A DNA stretch of 47,841 nt, from positions 1 to 47,841 of the forward strand of contig CAZEFK010000018.1 in assembly GCA_964511405.1 (NCBI GenBank), in the 5' to 3' direction. Shown here piece by piece: positions 38,946 through 47,841 of the stretch; the first letter of the stretch is position 1; each line of letters begins with the position of its first letter. The notes under the pieces are model-generated. The model was not told the DNA's origin, made no database searches, and saw nothing but the letters and a program-made list of their open reading frames with translations. Made by a program: the position numbers and the translations under genes. This DNA is from CAZEFK01 sp964511405 (GTDB lineage: Bacteria; Pseudomonadota; Alphaproteobacteria; Elsterales; Elsteraceae).

Positions 38946-40181
38946 ATGACCGGCCAGACGATCAGCATCACCGCCGCCGATGGCGGCCGGTTCAACGGCT
39001 ATCTGGCGGTCCCGGCCGCCGGCTCGGGCCCCGGCCTGGTGCTGGCCCAGGAGGTCTTCGGGGTCAACGCCCATATGCGCGCCGTCGCCGACCTCTATGC
39101 CGAGGAGGGCTACACAGTGGTGGTGCCGGATCTGTTCTGGCGTCTGGAGCCCGGGGTCGAGCTCGGCCATTCCGAGGCGGACATGGCGCGGGCCTTCGGC
39201 CTCTACCAGCGGCTGGACGTGGCCCGAGCGGTCGACGACATCGGCGCCACGGTCGCGGCCATGCGCAGCCTGCCGGCGGTCCGGGGCAAGATCGGCGTGC
39301 TGGGCTTCTGCCTGGGCGGCAAGCTCGCCTTCCTGTCGGCGACGGCGGGGCAGGTCGATTGCGCCGTGGCCTATTACGGCGTCGGCATCGAGGACGCCCT
39401 CGACCGGCCGCTGGCCGTGCCGATGACCTTCCACTTCGCGGCCGAGGACAAGCTGGTGCCGCCGGCCGCCGTCGAACGGGTCCAGGCCAAGTTCGCCGGC
39501 CGCCCGGACGTCGAGGTGTTCGTCTATCCCGGCGTCGACCACGCCTTCAACAACCCGGCGCGCCCGGCCTACAGCAAGCCCGCCGCGACGCTCGCCCACA
39601 GCCGCACCATCGCCCGGCTGCGCGGGGTGCTGGGGCCGCACTACGATCTGGTGGCGCTATGGGAGAAGCACTGCCTGTACGAGTTCGGCACGCGCAACGT
39701 CGACGACACCATGGCGACGATGGTGCCCGAGCCCTACGTCAACCATATCCCGACCATGACCGGCGGCTTCGGCTACAAGGACCTCTACCGGTTCTACAAG
39801 CATCACTTCATCCCGCGCTGCCCGGCCGACACGGCGCTCACGCCGATCAGCCGCACCGTCGGCATCGACCGGGTCGTCGACGAGATGGTGTTCTCGTTCA
39901 CCCACGACATGGAAATCGACTGGATGCTGCCGGGGATCAAGCCGACCGGCCGCCGGGTCGAGGTGCCGCTGGTCGCCATCGTCTGCTTCCGCGGCGACAA
40001 GCTGTTCAACGAGCACATCTATTGGGACCAGGCCTCGGTGCTGGTGCAGATCGGCCTGCTCGACGCCAAGGGACTGCCGGTCGCGGGGGCGGAGACCACG
40101 CGCAAGCTGCTGGACCCCAGCCGGCCGTCGAACGAGCTGATGCCGAACTGGCCCGAGAGCGCGCCGCGCGCGGCCGAGTGA
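38946..40181 (+). CDS. Dienelactone hydrolase fused to a SnoaL-like domain
   Basis: The 411-residue protein starts with a dienelactone hydrolase fold carrying Cys122 (GFCLGG), Asp168 (AAEDKLVP) and His199 (GVDHAFNN), the family's Cys-Asp-His triad. From about residue 230 a second domain of the SnoaL/NTF2 type follows (WEKHCLYEFGTRNVDDTMA, later FRGDKLFNEHIYWDQASV). SnoaL-like domains act as cyclases or isomerases in other proteins; here the fusion may couple two steps on a lactone or ester. GGAGGTG precedes the ATG. It is divergent from the metallophosphoesterase gene with a 157-bp gap. Confidence 0.86.
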   Translation: MTGQTISITAADGGRFNGYLAVPAAGSGPGLVLAQEVFGVNAHMRAVADLYAEEGYTVVVPDLFWRLEPGVELGHSEADMARAFGLYQRLDVARAVDDIGATVAAMRSLPAVRGKIGVLGFCLGGKLAFLSATAGQVDCAVAYYGVGIEDALDRPLAVPMTFHFAAEDKLVPPAAVERVQAKFAGRPDVEVFVYPGVDHAFNNPARPAYSKPAATLAHSRTIARLRGVLGPHYDLVALWEKHCLYEFGTRNVDDTMATMVPEPYVNHIPTMTGGFGYKDLYRFYKHHFIPRCPADTALTPISRTVGIDRVVDEMVFSFTHDMEIDWMLPGIKPTGRRVEVPLVAIVCFRGDKLFNEHIYWDQASVLVQIGLLDAKGLPVAGAETTRKLLDPSRPSNELMPNWPESAPRAAE

Positions 40182-40212
40182 GCCGTCCCCGATCAGGCCG
40201 CAGCCGGTCCGG

Positions 40213-40683
40213 TCAGAACTGGATCGGCTTGATCGGGCCGTACCGGCCCGCCGTGGCCATCGGCAGCGGCGGCAGCACGCGATGGGCCGAGGACGGCGTC
40301 GGCGCGACATGGGCCGCCCGGGCGGGCCCGGCCGTCGGCCCGGCAGCACCGGATTTTGGCGGGTTGGGTGGCACGGCACCCGTGGTGGGCGGTGCCGGCG
40401 GGGTCGGGTCGGTCGCCGTGGCGGCGGGCGGCAACGGCGCCGTGGCGATGCGGCGGTTGGGCAGGATCGGCGCCGCGGCCGCCGCGCTGGCGGGCGGTCG
40501 CAGGCCAGGTTGCGCCGCAGGCCGGTTGCCCAGTGCCGCCGCACCGCCGCCCAGGGCACGGGTCGCGAGCGCGGTCGCCGCGGCCATCAGCGGGTCGGCG
40601 TCCTGGGCCGCGGCGGGCCCCGCGCCGACCGCCGCCAGCACGACGACGATCGCCGCCGTCCACGTTCGATTCGTGACCGCCAT
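40213..40683 (-). CDS. Exported Ala/Pro-rich protein
   Basis: The 156-residue precursor has a signal peptide (WTAAIVVVLAAVGAGPAAAQ, cleavage after AAA or AQ) and a low-complexity mature part rich in Ala and Pro (TPPAPPTTGAVPPNPPK), ending GRYGPIKPIQF. AAGGAG precedes the ATG. No family is recognised; it may be a periplasmic or secreted linker-like protein. A composition-driven false gene is possible, but the signal peptide and ribosome site argue for a real one. Confidence 0.6.
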   Translation of the reverse strand: MAVTNRTWTAAIVVVLAAVGAGPAAAQDADPLMAAATALATRALGGGAAALGNRPAAQPGLRPPASAAAAAPILPNRRIATAPLPPAATATDPTPPAPPTTGAVPPNPPKSGAAGPTAGPARAAHVAPTPSSAHRVLPPLPMATAGRYGPIKPIQF

Positions 40684-40746
40684 GCCTGCTCCTTCGTCCC
40701 CGATGGCTGACCTTACCCTGATCCCCGGGTCGGAGACCAGGACCGC

Positions 40747-41181
40747 ATGACGCGCCGGCCACCGCCCAAACCGCAGCCGCTGCCGCTTTCGGCGCTGGCC
40801 GGCCGGCCGTCGGCGCGGGCCGGGCGCATCGGCATCGACGATACCCCGGCCAAGGCCGTGCTGAAGCTGGCCGGCAACCACCAGGGCGCCGCGGTCGCGC
40901 TGGCGGCGCTGGTCAAGGCCCAGGCGACCGTCGATCCCGCCGGCAGCTTCGGCCCGTTCACCCCGTTGGTCATGGTCGAGGCGCTCGGCCTGACGCCGGA
41001 GCAGCTGTGGCGGCTGTTCGACCGCTGCGCGCGCCGCGACGTCCTGGTCGCCACGGCGCTGCTGCATGCCTTGCGGCTGAAGCTGGTCGCCCGCGACCCG
41101 CTCCTGGCGGCGGACGAGGCCGTGGTCGGCGCGCTGGTCGCGGCGGTCAAGGCCCAGGTACCGGGCTTCGGCCGCTCCTAA
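40747..41181 (+). CDS. Hypothetical protein, 144 residues
   Basis: I do not recognise it. After a proline-rich basic start (MTRRPPPKPQPLPLSALAGR) the chain is helical: AKAVLKLAGNHQGAAVALAA, LTPEQLWRLFDRCARRD, and an alanine-rich C-terminus. It has no signal peptide or membrane segment. It is divergent from the proline-rich exported gene and its stop overlaps the end of the convergent acid-ceramidase-like gene. A real gene is likely; the function is unknown. Confidence 0.55.
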   Translation: MTRRPPPKPQPLPLSALAGRPSARAGRIGIDDTPAKAVLKLAGNHQGAAVALAALVKAQATVDPAGSFGPFTPLVMVEALGLTPEQLWRLFDRCARRDVLVATALLHALRLKLVARDPLLAADEAVVGALVAAVKAQVPGFGRS

Positions 41182-42191
41182 CCCGCCGTCGCCTCGAGGG
41201 ACCGCGCCGGAACCCGCAGAGGGGCCGTTACCTGTCGGCCATGCTCCCAGCCGGTCACGATCGCCGCGCCCGTGCGCGGGTGGAACATGGCAACGACCTT
41301 GGTGCAGCGGTTGAGGATCGGTGGCGCCAGCCACGAATGGTCCCAGGTCGCGCCGGCGGCCAGGATGGCCTCCATCTGCTCGTGGCGCCCATGGCTGTCG
41401 TCGCCGCGCGGCCGGCCGCGACCGAAGTCCGGCGACCAATGGTTTGCCACCGCACCCCGGCGCGTCCGGGCGGCCCGCTCGGTCCGTTCGATGACGCAGG
41501 ACTGTCCCGGCTCGGTCCCGCACAGGCTGAACAGGGCCGGACTGCAGATCGGGGTGGTTTCCAGCAGCCGCACGGCTTCTGCATAGGTCCGGCAGCGGTC
41601 GAAGGCGAGGCGCAGCAAATGGGCCGGCGGCAGCGCCGTCGACCGCCACACGGCATGGCGGGCGGCAAGCCAGTCGACGCCGCGGCCGAGCCCGGTGGCG
41701 GGCAGCGGCGGCTGGTTGATGGCGCCGGCAAACCGTCCGGGCGCCAGCGCAGTCAGCACGCCGACATAGCCGGGCCAGGTGAGGCTGAGATAGGGGCCGG
41801 CATCGCCTTCGGCCTCGGCCGCGACCAGCGCCGTGCCGAGGCCGTCGAAGTGCCAGTCCAGGACCCGCAGCATGGTCGGGCCGCCATGCTCGCGATCGTC
41901 GACGGCGCCGGTCGTGCAGCCCCATTCGTAGCTGAGGTTGAGCAGGATCGCGCCGCGTCGGCCGAGGCCGGCCGCGACTTGGCGCAACTCCTCGGCGTAC
42001 GGGGTCTCGCTCCGCGCCAGCCACGCCGCCGATACGCGGTCGCCGGCGAGGATCCCGACCCGGCCATACAGGCGGCGCGCGGTGGCCATCACGGCCCGCA
42101 GGGCGTCCGGTTGCGCCGCGGCGGTGGTGGGGCCGTGCCGGCGACCGACCGCAATGCGCGGGATCGAGACCAGGGTCCGGCCGTCATCCAT
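41178..42191 (-). CDS. Acid-ceramidase-like N-terminal-nucleophile hydrolase
   Basis: The 337-residue protein resembles the acid ceramidase/N-acylethanolamine amidase and choloylglycine hydrolase group. The pattern AILLNLSYEWGCTTGAV places Cys92 as the likely nucleophile exposed by self-cleavage, followed by GGPTMLRVLDWHFDGL. It should cleave an amide bond of an acylated amine. No signal peptide is clear, although most relatives are exported or lysosomal. ATG 42191 has GGAG seven bases upstream; ATG 42206 would add five residues. It follows mobB by about 30 bases and may share its transcript, but the functions do not match. Confidence 0.72.
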   Translation of the reverse strand: MDDGRTLVSIPRIAVGRRHGPTTAAAQPDALRAVMATARRLYGRVGILAGDRVSAAWLARSETPYAEELRQVAAGLGRRGAILLNLSYEWGCTTGAVDDREHGGPTMLRVLDWHFDGLGTALVAAEAEGDAGPYLSLTWPGYVGVLTALAPGRFAGAINQPPLPATGLGRGVDWLAARHAVWRSTALPPAHLLRLAFDRCRTYAEAVRLLETTPICSPALFSLCGTEPGQSCVIERTERAARTRRGAVANHWSPDFGRGRPRGDDSHGRHEQMEAILAAGATWDHSWLAPPILNRCTKVVAMFHPRTGAAIVTGWEHGRQVTAPLRVPARSLEATAG

Positions 42192-42220
42192 CCCGGCATC
42201 TCCCATCCTGCGACAGCCGC

Positions 42221-42715
42221 TCAGCCGTCCAGGAAACCTTGGACGAACCGCACGATCGCCGCCAGGTCGTCGCGATCGAGCCGCGGCACCCGCAGCCCGG
42301 ACACCGGGGCGTCGGCGATGACCGCCAGGATATGGGGATCCTCGGTTGCGAGCAGGGGCTTGCCCAGGCTCGGACGGTGCACCTCGAGCTTGGGCCAGGC
42401 GCCGCGCTTGAAGCCCTCCACCAGCACCAGGTCGACCGGCGCCAAGTGGGCCAGCAAGGCGTCGAGGCTGGGCTCGGCCTCGTCGCGCAGCTCATGCATC
42501 AGCGCCCAGCGCCGCTCGGACACCACCAGCACTTCCGCGGCGCCGGCCTGGCGGTGCTGGTGGCTGTCCTTGCCCGGCTGGTCGATGTCGAAGCCGTGAT
42601 GGGCGTGCTTGATCGTCGAGACCGATCGGCCATCGGCGATCAGGCGCGGCAGCAGGTCCCGGATCAGCGTCGTCTTGCCGCTGCCGCTCCAGCCCGCCAG
42701 GCCGAGAACCTTCAC
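42221..42715 (-). CDS. mobB: Molybdopterin-guanine dinucleotide biosynthesis protein MobB
   Basis: The 164-residue P-loop protein has the Walker A GWSGSGKTTL, a second conserved region STIKHAHHGFDIDQPGKDSH, and VDLVLVEGFKRGAWPKLEVH. MobB helps to attach GMP to molybdopterin, with MobA, for molybdoenzymes. It starts at GTG 42715, whose first base follows the stop of the upstream exported gene directly (TGAGTG). MobA is not in the window. Confidence 0.92.
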   Translation of the reverse strand: MKVLGLAGWSGSGKTTLIRDLLPRLIADGRSVSTIKHAHHGFDIDQPGKDSHQHRQAGAAEVLVVSERRWALMHELRDEAEPSLDALLAHLAPVDLVLVEGFKRGAWPKLEVHRPSLGKPLLATEDPHILAVIADAPVSGLRVPRLDRDDLAAIVRFVQGFLDG

Positions 42716-43375
42716 TCAGCTGCCGGTCCGGATCGCACCGCTCTTGGGATCGACGATGACGGAGGCGCGGGCCCCGTTTCGGCTCGCCGTCGCGTGGACG
42801 CCGTCGCCCCGCGCCTCCAGATCCTTGATGTTGAGGTAGCCGGCGGCCTGCAGCGCATTGAGCGCCGCGGTGATGCGCCGGGCCGACGGATCGGCGGCGG
42901 CGGTCGCCGGCCGCGCCAAGGGCGGCTGGACGGCGGCGGCCTGGGTCGGCGCCTGGTCGGGGCCGAGCCCGAGCAGGGCGGCATCGGCGGCACTGCCGGC
43001 CCCACGGTGGATCAATCCGTCGGGTCCGATCACCAGCCCTTCGGCACTGCCGCGTCCGGTGCCCCGGGGCATGGCGCCCGGGATGCCGTTCGGGGTGACC
43101 GGCGGCGGCGCCGGCATCGCGACCTTGCCGTTGACCACCTGCAGCTCGTTGAGGCCGCTCGGCATCGAGCCGTCGGCCTGGGCGCCCTTCAGCACCTTGT
43201 CCAGGAAGCCGTCCTCGATCTGCCCGTTCTTCATCCCCCACGCCGTATAGTCATATCCGGCGGTCGCCGATTGGTCCCTGGGCACTCGGTCGGTCGGCAA
43301 CGGGGTCTGGGCCCACCCCTGGCCGGCCGCCAGCATGGCGACTCCCATCCCCAACCACACGGCAATCCTGGTCAC
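42716..43375 (-). CDS. Exported protein with PepSY-like C-terminus
   Basis: The 219-residue precursor has a signal peptide (IAVWLGMGVAMLAAGQGWAQ), a variable Pro/Ala-rich middle and a C-terminal region LQAAGYLNIKDLEARGDGVH continuing to VIVDPKSGAIRTGS that resembles the PepSY pattern found in periplasmic peptidase-inhibitor-like domains. GTG 43375 has GAGGAG eight bases upstream; GTG 43384 is less well placed. The next gene, mobB, abuts it, so they are probably co-transcribed. The function is unknown. Confidence 0.65.
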   Translation of the reverse strand: MTRIAVWLGMGVAMLAAGQGWAQTPLPTDRVPRDQSATAGYDYTAWGMKNGQIEDGFLDKVLKGAQADGSMPSGLNELQVVNGKVAMPAPPPVTPNGIPGAMPRGTGRGSAEGLVIGPDGLIHRGAGSAADAALLGLGPDQAPTQAAAVQPPLARPATAAADPSARRITAALNALQAAGYLNIKDLEARGDGVHATASRNGARASVIVDPKSGAIRTGS

Positions 43376-43563
43376 GCGATACACTCCTCTGAGGACCCTT
43401 GCGCCCAGACGTGAGGCGGGTTGGAGTCGAATGCAAGCGGCCGGTCAGGGCAAGCGCGTGCGTCGATCCGCCTCGCGCGGCGCCGGAACGGTCGAATCCG
43501 CCGCGGTTTGGCGGTAGATTTACAAGACGAAGGACGCCGGGCCCAATCGCGTTGCTTGGACAG

Positions 43564-43581
43564 CCGGTACGGGAGTACCGG
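43564..43581. other. Perfect hairpin in the cheZ leader
   Basis: CCGGTAC-GGGA-GTACCGG forms a perfect 7-bp stem closed by a GNRA-type GGGA loop, about 60 bases upstream of cheZ. No T-run follows. It may be a structured leader element or a binding site. Confidence 0.5.
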
Positions 43582-43641
43582 TCGGATCGCGGCGGCGGAT
43601 CCGGAAGGGAATGATCGCGGTCGCCGCGTGCGGAGAGGTCA

Positions 43642-44406
43642 ATGGCTGGAAAAACCAAGGAAGTTCGCGAGGTGCTGCGGGTCCTGCTGCGGACGCCGCA
43701 GGGGCAGGCTCTGATCGAGGAGCCCGACGCGCTGGCCAACCTGCTGCGCGAGATGGGGGTCGACCTCGTGCCGCTGCGCGATCCGGTCGCCCTGGAGCTC
43801 CGGCATCTGTCGGCCACGGTGGCCGGGATGAAGGCGCAGCTGACGGCCCAGCAGGGGGCACTGCGCGAGACCTCGCTCGACGTGCTGCGGCGCGAGCTGC
43901 AGGAGATGTCGGCGATCATCATGCAGGCCAAGCGCGAAATCGCGGCGCTGAAGCCCGAGCAGAGCGCCTCGTCCAGCAGTCGCATCATGACCGCGACCGA
44001 GGAACTCGACGCCATCGTCACGGCGACCGAGCGCGCCACCAACGAGATCCTGGCCAAGGCCGAGTATCTGACCGAGGCGGCGCCCCAAGTTGGCGCGCTG
44101 GAGGGCGGCGGCGACCTGGCGTCCGCGATCGAGGCGGCGGCCATGGACATCCTGATGGCGTGCAGCTTCCAGGACATCACCGGCCAGCGCATCACCAAGG
44201 TGGTCAATGTGCTGCGCTATCTCGAGACCCGGATCAACTCCATGGTCCAGATCTGGGGCAACGAGGATCTGTCGGCGGTGGCGCCGATCGAGGGTGGGCC
44301 GGCCGACGGCCGCCCCGACGCCGACCTGCTCAACGGCCCCCAACTGGAAGGCAAGGGGGTGTCACAGGTCGACATCGACGCCCTGTTCGCCAATCTCAGC
44401 CATTAG
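43642..44406 (+). CDS. cheZ: CheZ-like CheY-P phosphatase
   Basis: The 254-residue helical protein carries the CheZ active-site motif FQDITGQRITKVV, with Asp178 and Gln182 matching the catalytic D143 and Q147 of the E. coli enzyme. It ends VSQVDIDALFANLSH, a segment like the SQ-x-EIDALL motif by which FliM binds CheY-P and in the place where CheZ binds CheY-P. It would dephosphorylate CheY-P and stop the flagellar signal. GGAGAGG precedes the ATG. It is 35 kb from the other che genes and has no che neighbours. Confidence 0.9.
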   Translation: MAGKTKEVREVLRVLLRTPQGQALIEEPDALANLLREMGVDLVPLRDPVALELRHLSATVAGMKAQLTAQQGALRETSLDVLRRELQEMSAIIMQAKREIAALKPEQSASSSSRIMTATEELDAIVTATERATNEILAKAEYLTEAAPQVGALEGGGDLASAIEAAAMDILMACSFQDITGQRITKVVNVLRYLETRINSMVQIWGNEDLSAVAPIEGGPADGRPDADLLNGPQLEGKGVSQVDIDALFANLSH

Positions 44407-44426
44407 CCAGCCTACGGACCAGCCCA

Positions 44427-45350
44427 CTAACCAGCGAGGAAGCCGCGCCAGAAGCCGAGGAGGGCGGCATCGCGCGCGTCGGGCGTGAAGGCGGCGGCAT
44501 GGCGGGCAGCGCGCTCGACCATGGCGCGGCCGCGCGGGTCCCCGGTCGCGGTCCAGTCCAGCGCAGTTGCCAGCTGCTCGATGCAGGCGGCGGCGGTGTC
44601 TGCCCACAGCCCCAGGTCCTGCGCCGAGGGCAGCGCGAAATCGCCGTCGCCGTGGAAGCCGGCCACCAGGGTGCCGCAGGCCATGGCCTCCAGCACCGGC
44701 AGGCCCAGGCTCTCGTGCCGGCCCAGCGCCAGGAACACCGCTGCTTCGCCCAGCGCCGCCGCAACCGCCGCCTCGCCGACGCCATCGAGCGCGACCATCG
44801 CCACGTCGGCATGCCGGGGATGCAGCAGCATCAGGCCGCGGGTCACCAGCGCCGCCTCGTCCGGCCGCTTGCGCGGCATGTAGGCGACGGCGCGGCATTT
44901 GGGGCGCAGGCGAAAGCGGTCGAGGTCCAGGGCGCAGGGCACCAGAGGGGCATTCGGCCACCCGGCTTGCGCGGCGAAGTGCCGCACGCTCTCGCTCGAG
45001 CACAGCACGGCCTCGATGCCGCTCCGCCGCCAATCGCCGTGCGCCTGCAGCATGGCGGCAGCGTAGAACTGGTTCTGGCAGAACAGCACGCGCCGGCAGG
45101 CGCGGTCACGGAACAGACTCAGCCCCTCGGCATGGTCCTCCGGGATGACCAGGACATCGCCGGGGCCGGGCGCCGCGCCGTCGGCGATCGCAACGACCGG
45201 GGCGGCGCTGGCGAACCAGTCGATCGCCGGGCGCCGGCCATGGAGGATCGTCGCGGCCAGGCCCCCCCGGTTCAGGCTCTCGACATGCTGATATAGGACG
45301 TGCACGCCGCCCGACGGATGCGCGATGTCGTGGCAGAGGTAGTAAATCAT
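44427..45350 (-). CDS. Glycosyltransferase, family-1-like (GT-B fold)
   Basis: The 307-residue protein has GT-B features: MIYYLCHDIAHPSGGVHVLY at the N-terminus and FLALGRHESLGLPVLEAMAC with the conserved E-x7-E pair that binds the donor nucleotide. It transfers a sugar to an unknown acceptor, perhaps envelope polysaccharide. ATG 45350 has GAGGG seven bases upstream and starts the fold; a longer frame opens at 45494. It converges on cheZ with about 20 bases between and is divergent from the patatin gene. Confidence 0.85.
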   Translation of the reverse strand: MIYYLCHDIAHPSGGVHVLYQHVESLNRGGLAATILHGRRPAIDWFASAAPVVAIADGAAPGPGDVLVIPEDHAEGLSLFRDRACRRVLFCQNQFYAAAMLQAHGDWRRSGIEAVLCSSESVRHFAAQAGWPNAPLVPCALDLDRFRLRPKCRAVAYMPRKRPDEAALVTRGLMLLHPRHADVAMVALDGVGEAAVAAALGEAAVFLALGRHESLGLPVLEAMACGTLVAGFHGDGDFALPSAQDLGLWADTAAACIEQLATALDWTATGDPRGRAMVERAARHAAAFTPDARDAALLGFWRGFLAG

Positions 45351-45444
45351 GCGGATGCCCTCATCGCCGGGACCGCGCCGGTGCCCTATATCGAAGCGGC
45401 CAGCCATGCCGCCGACCGTCGTTCCCAGGAAAGGACGCCAATAG

Positions 45445-46635
45445 ATGCCTCGGTCCTCGATCTCCGCAACCGCGATCGTGCCGTTCGCGCCCATGGCCCT
45501 GGTGCTGCAAGGCGGCGGCGCCCTGGGCGCCTATCAGGGCGGCGTCTATCAGGCATTGGCCGAAGCCGGGATCCAGCCCAACTGGGTGGCCGGCATCTCG
45601 ATCGGCGCGATCAATTCCGCGATCATCGCAGGCAATCCGCCGGAACGCCGGGTCGAGCGCCTGCGCCAGTTCTGGGAGGCGGTCTGCCCGCCGGACCCCT
45701 TGCTCTCCAGCCTGGTCGATCTCGACAACCTGCCGATGCCGGCGCTGGCGGCGATCGGGCAGATGGCCGCGGCACGGGCGCTGGTCAGCGGCCAGCCGAA
45801 CTTCTTCCGGCCGCGCCTGCCGTCGCCCTTCCTGGCGCCGCCGGGCGAGCCCAGCGCGACCAGCTTCTATGACACGGCCCCGCTGCGCGACACCTTGCTG
45901 CAGCTGGTCGACTTCGACCGCATCAACCATGCCGGCGAGATCCGGCTGTCGGTCGGGGCGGTCCAGGTGCGCACCGGCAACTTCGTCTATTTCGATACCG
46001 GCCACCGCAGCGAGCAGCACCGCGGCGGCCATTTTTGCCGGATCCGGCCGGAGCACATCATGGCCAGCGGCGCGCTGCCGCCGGGGTTTCCGGCCGTGGA
46101 GATCGAGGGCGAGGCGTACTGGGACGGCGGCCTGGTGTCGAACACGCCCCTGGAATACGTCTTCGACGACCAGCCGCGGCAAGACCGGGTGATCGTCCAG
46201 GTCGACCTGTGGAGCGCCCATGGCCTGGCCCCGCGGACGATCGGCGACGTGCTGGAGCGCGACAAGGACATCCGCTATTCGAGCCGCACCCGCAAGGGCA
46301 CCGACTCGGTGGTGGGCGGCCAGCGCCTGCGCCGCGCCATCGCCCACCTGCTGGCCAAGCTGCCGCCCGAGGCCCAGGCCGATCCCGAGCTGGCGGCCCT
46401 GCGCCAGATGGCCTGCGCGGCCTCGATGTCGATCATTCACCTGATCTATCGTCGAAAGAATTACGAAACCCATTCGAAGGACTATGAATTCTCCCGGTTG
46501 GCGATGGTCGAGCACTGGGACGCCGGCTATCGCGACACGGTCGAGGCGTTGCGACGTCCGCACTGGTTCCACCGGCCGCCGGCCGAGCATCCGGTGGTCA
46601 CCCACGACGTCGGCCGGGTGGTGGGCGCCGGGTAA
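45445..46635 (+). CDS. Patatin-like phospholipase
   Basis: The 396-residue protein has the patatin oxyanion loop LQGGGALGAYQGG, nucleophile Ser52 in GISIGAIN (G-x-S-x-G) and Asp227 in YWDGGLVSN, forming the Ser-Asp dyad. The C-terminal half (LIYRRKNYETHSKDYEFSR) resembles the DUF3734 tail seen in bacterial relatives. It likely cleaves phospholipids or other acyl lipids in the cytoplasm. AGGAAAGG precedes the ATG. It lies upstream of ftsH with a 153-bp gap. Confidence 0.92.
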   Translation: MPRSSISATAIVPFAPMALVLQGGGALGAYQGGVYQALAEAGIQPNWVAGISIGAINSAIIAGNPPERRVERLRQFWEAVCPPDPLLSSLVDLDNLPMPALAAIGQMAAARALVSGQPNFFRPRLPSPFLAPPGEPSATSFYDTAPLRDTLLQLVDFDRINHAGEIRLSVGAVQVRTGNFVYFDTGHRSEQHRGGHFCRIRPEHIMASGALPPGFPAVEIEGEAYWDGGLVSNTPLEYVFDDQPRQDRVIVQVDLWSAHGLAPRTIGDVLERDKDIRYSSRTRKGTDSVVGGQRLRRAIAHLLAKLPPEAQADPELAALRQMACAASMSIIHLIYRRKNYETHSKDYEFSRLAMVEHWDAGYRDTVEALRRPHWFHRPPAEHPVVTHDVGRVVGAG

Positions 46636-46788
46636 CGCCGAGGGCGCGGGACGCGTTGACGGCAGTGCGGCGTCACGGCCGCGGGTTGGGAGGTTTTTTC
46701 GTGTGCGCCGGTCTGACACTCTGGTCGGGGGAACCCTACTTGAGAGGACGGGGGCAATGGGTCTCTCCGGTCTGGAGTGCTGGTTGAC

Positions 46789-47841
<1,053 letters not shown>

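Noticed and set aside
46636..46788. Heat-shock (sigma-32) promoter ahead of ftsH
   Set aside because: CTTGAG is present at 46739, but no CCCCAT-type element follows at the right spacing, so it could not be supported.

Overview
The window is 47.8 kb of high-GC DNA with GC-rich codon use, dense short-gap operons, Tat-type leaders on several exported proteins, and chemotaxis genes of alphaproteobacterial type (CheD, STAS protein, CheZ with a FliM-like tail). It suits a chromosomal segment of an alphaproteobacterium, probably related to Rhodospirillales; that placement is inference from gene style, not from a marker gene. No rRNA, tRNA, CRISPR array, transposase or integrase was seen.

Layout. 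(1) 1-8.9 kb, chemotaxis: a damaged MCP gene, an intact paralogous MCP sharing about 800 nearly identical bases with it, cheR, then (past an inward-facing fluoride channel crcB) a STAS gene, cheB, cheD and a soluble coiled-coil protein with two degenerate MCP tips and a CheZ-like DITRQ motif. cheA, cheW and cheY are not here; cheZ lies 35 kb away at 43.6 kb. (2) 8.9-15.2 kb, metabolism: a 2-hydroxyacid dehydrogenase, a small unknown, pseudouridine catabolism (psuK with an N-terminal winged helix, psuG), and a divergent trio of a 2OG oxygenase, a PotD-like binding protein and a TauD-like oxygenase. (3) 15.2-20.9 kb: a complete sugar operon on the minus strand (LacI regulator, binding protein, two permeases, GH4 glycosidase) with a clear promoter and operator. 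(4) 20.9-24.5 kb: an island of visibly lower GC carrying a HigBA-type toxin-antitoxin pair, a TIR-like (CAP12/Pycsar-type) nucleotide-binding protein, a DUF3800-like protein and gene debris. (5) 24.5-33.2 kb: envelope and secreted proteins (lipoprotein, RTX protein), a beta-lactamase-fold hydrolase, a TPR glycosyltransferase, two tiny tandem paralogues, ribokinase, and a DUF1800-DUF1501 pair. (6) 33.3-40.2 kb: a cNMP-PAS-GGDEF-EAL protein, an ECF sigma/anti-sigma pair behind a metallophosphoesterase and cupredoxin, and a dienelactone hydrolase-SnoaL fusion. (7) 40.2-47.8 kb: exported proline-rich proteins, an acid-ceramidase-like hydrolase, mobB, cheZ, a glycosyltransferase, a patatin phospholipase and the 5' part of ftsH, cut by the window end.

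The genes that most clearly work together are the chemotaxis adaptation set (receptor, CheR methyltransferase, CheB methylesterase, CheD deamidase), the sugar operon, the psuK-psuG pair and the ECF sigma/anti-sigma pair. A roughly 100-bp palindromic intergenic repeat occurs twice in opposite orientation (17.5 and 36.0 kb). The best candidates for something undescribed are the soluble MCP-tip/CheZ-like protein at 7.1-8.9 kb, the low-GC defence-like island, and the oxygenase-binding protein-oxygenase operon.
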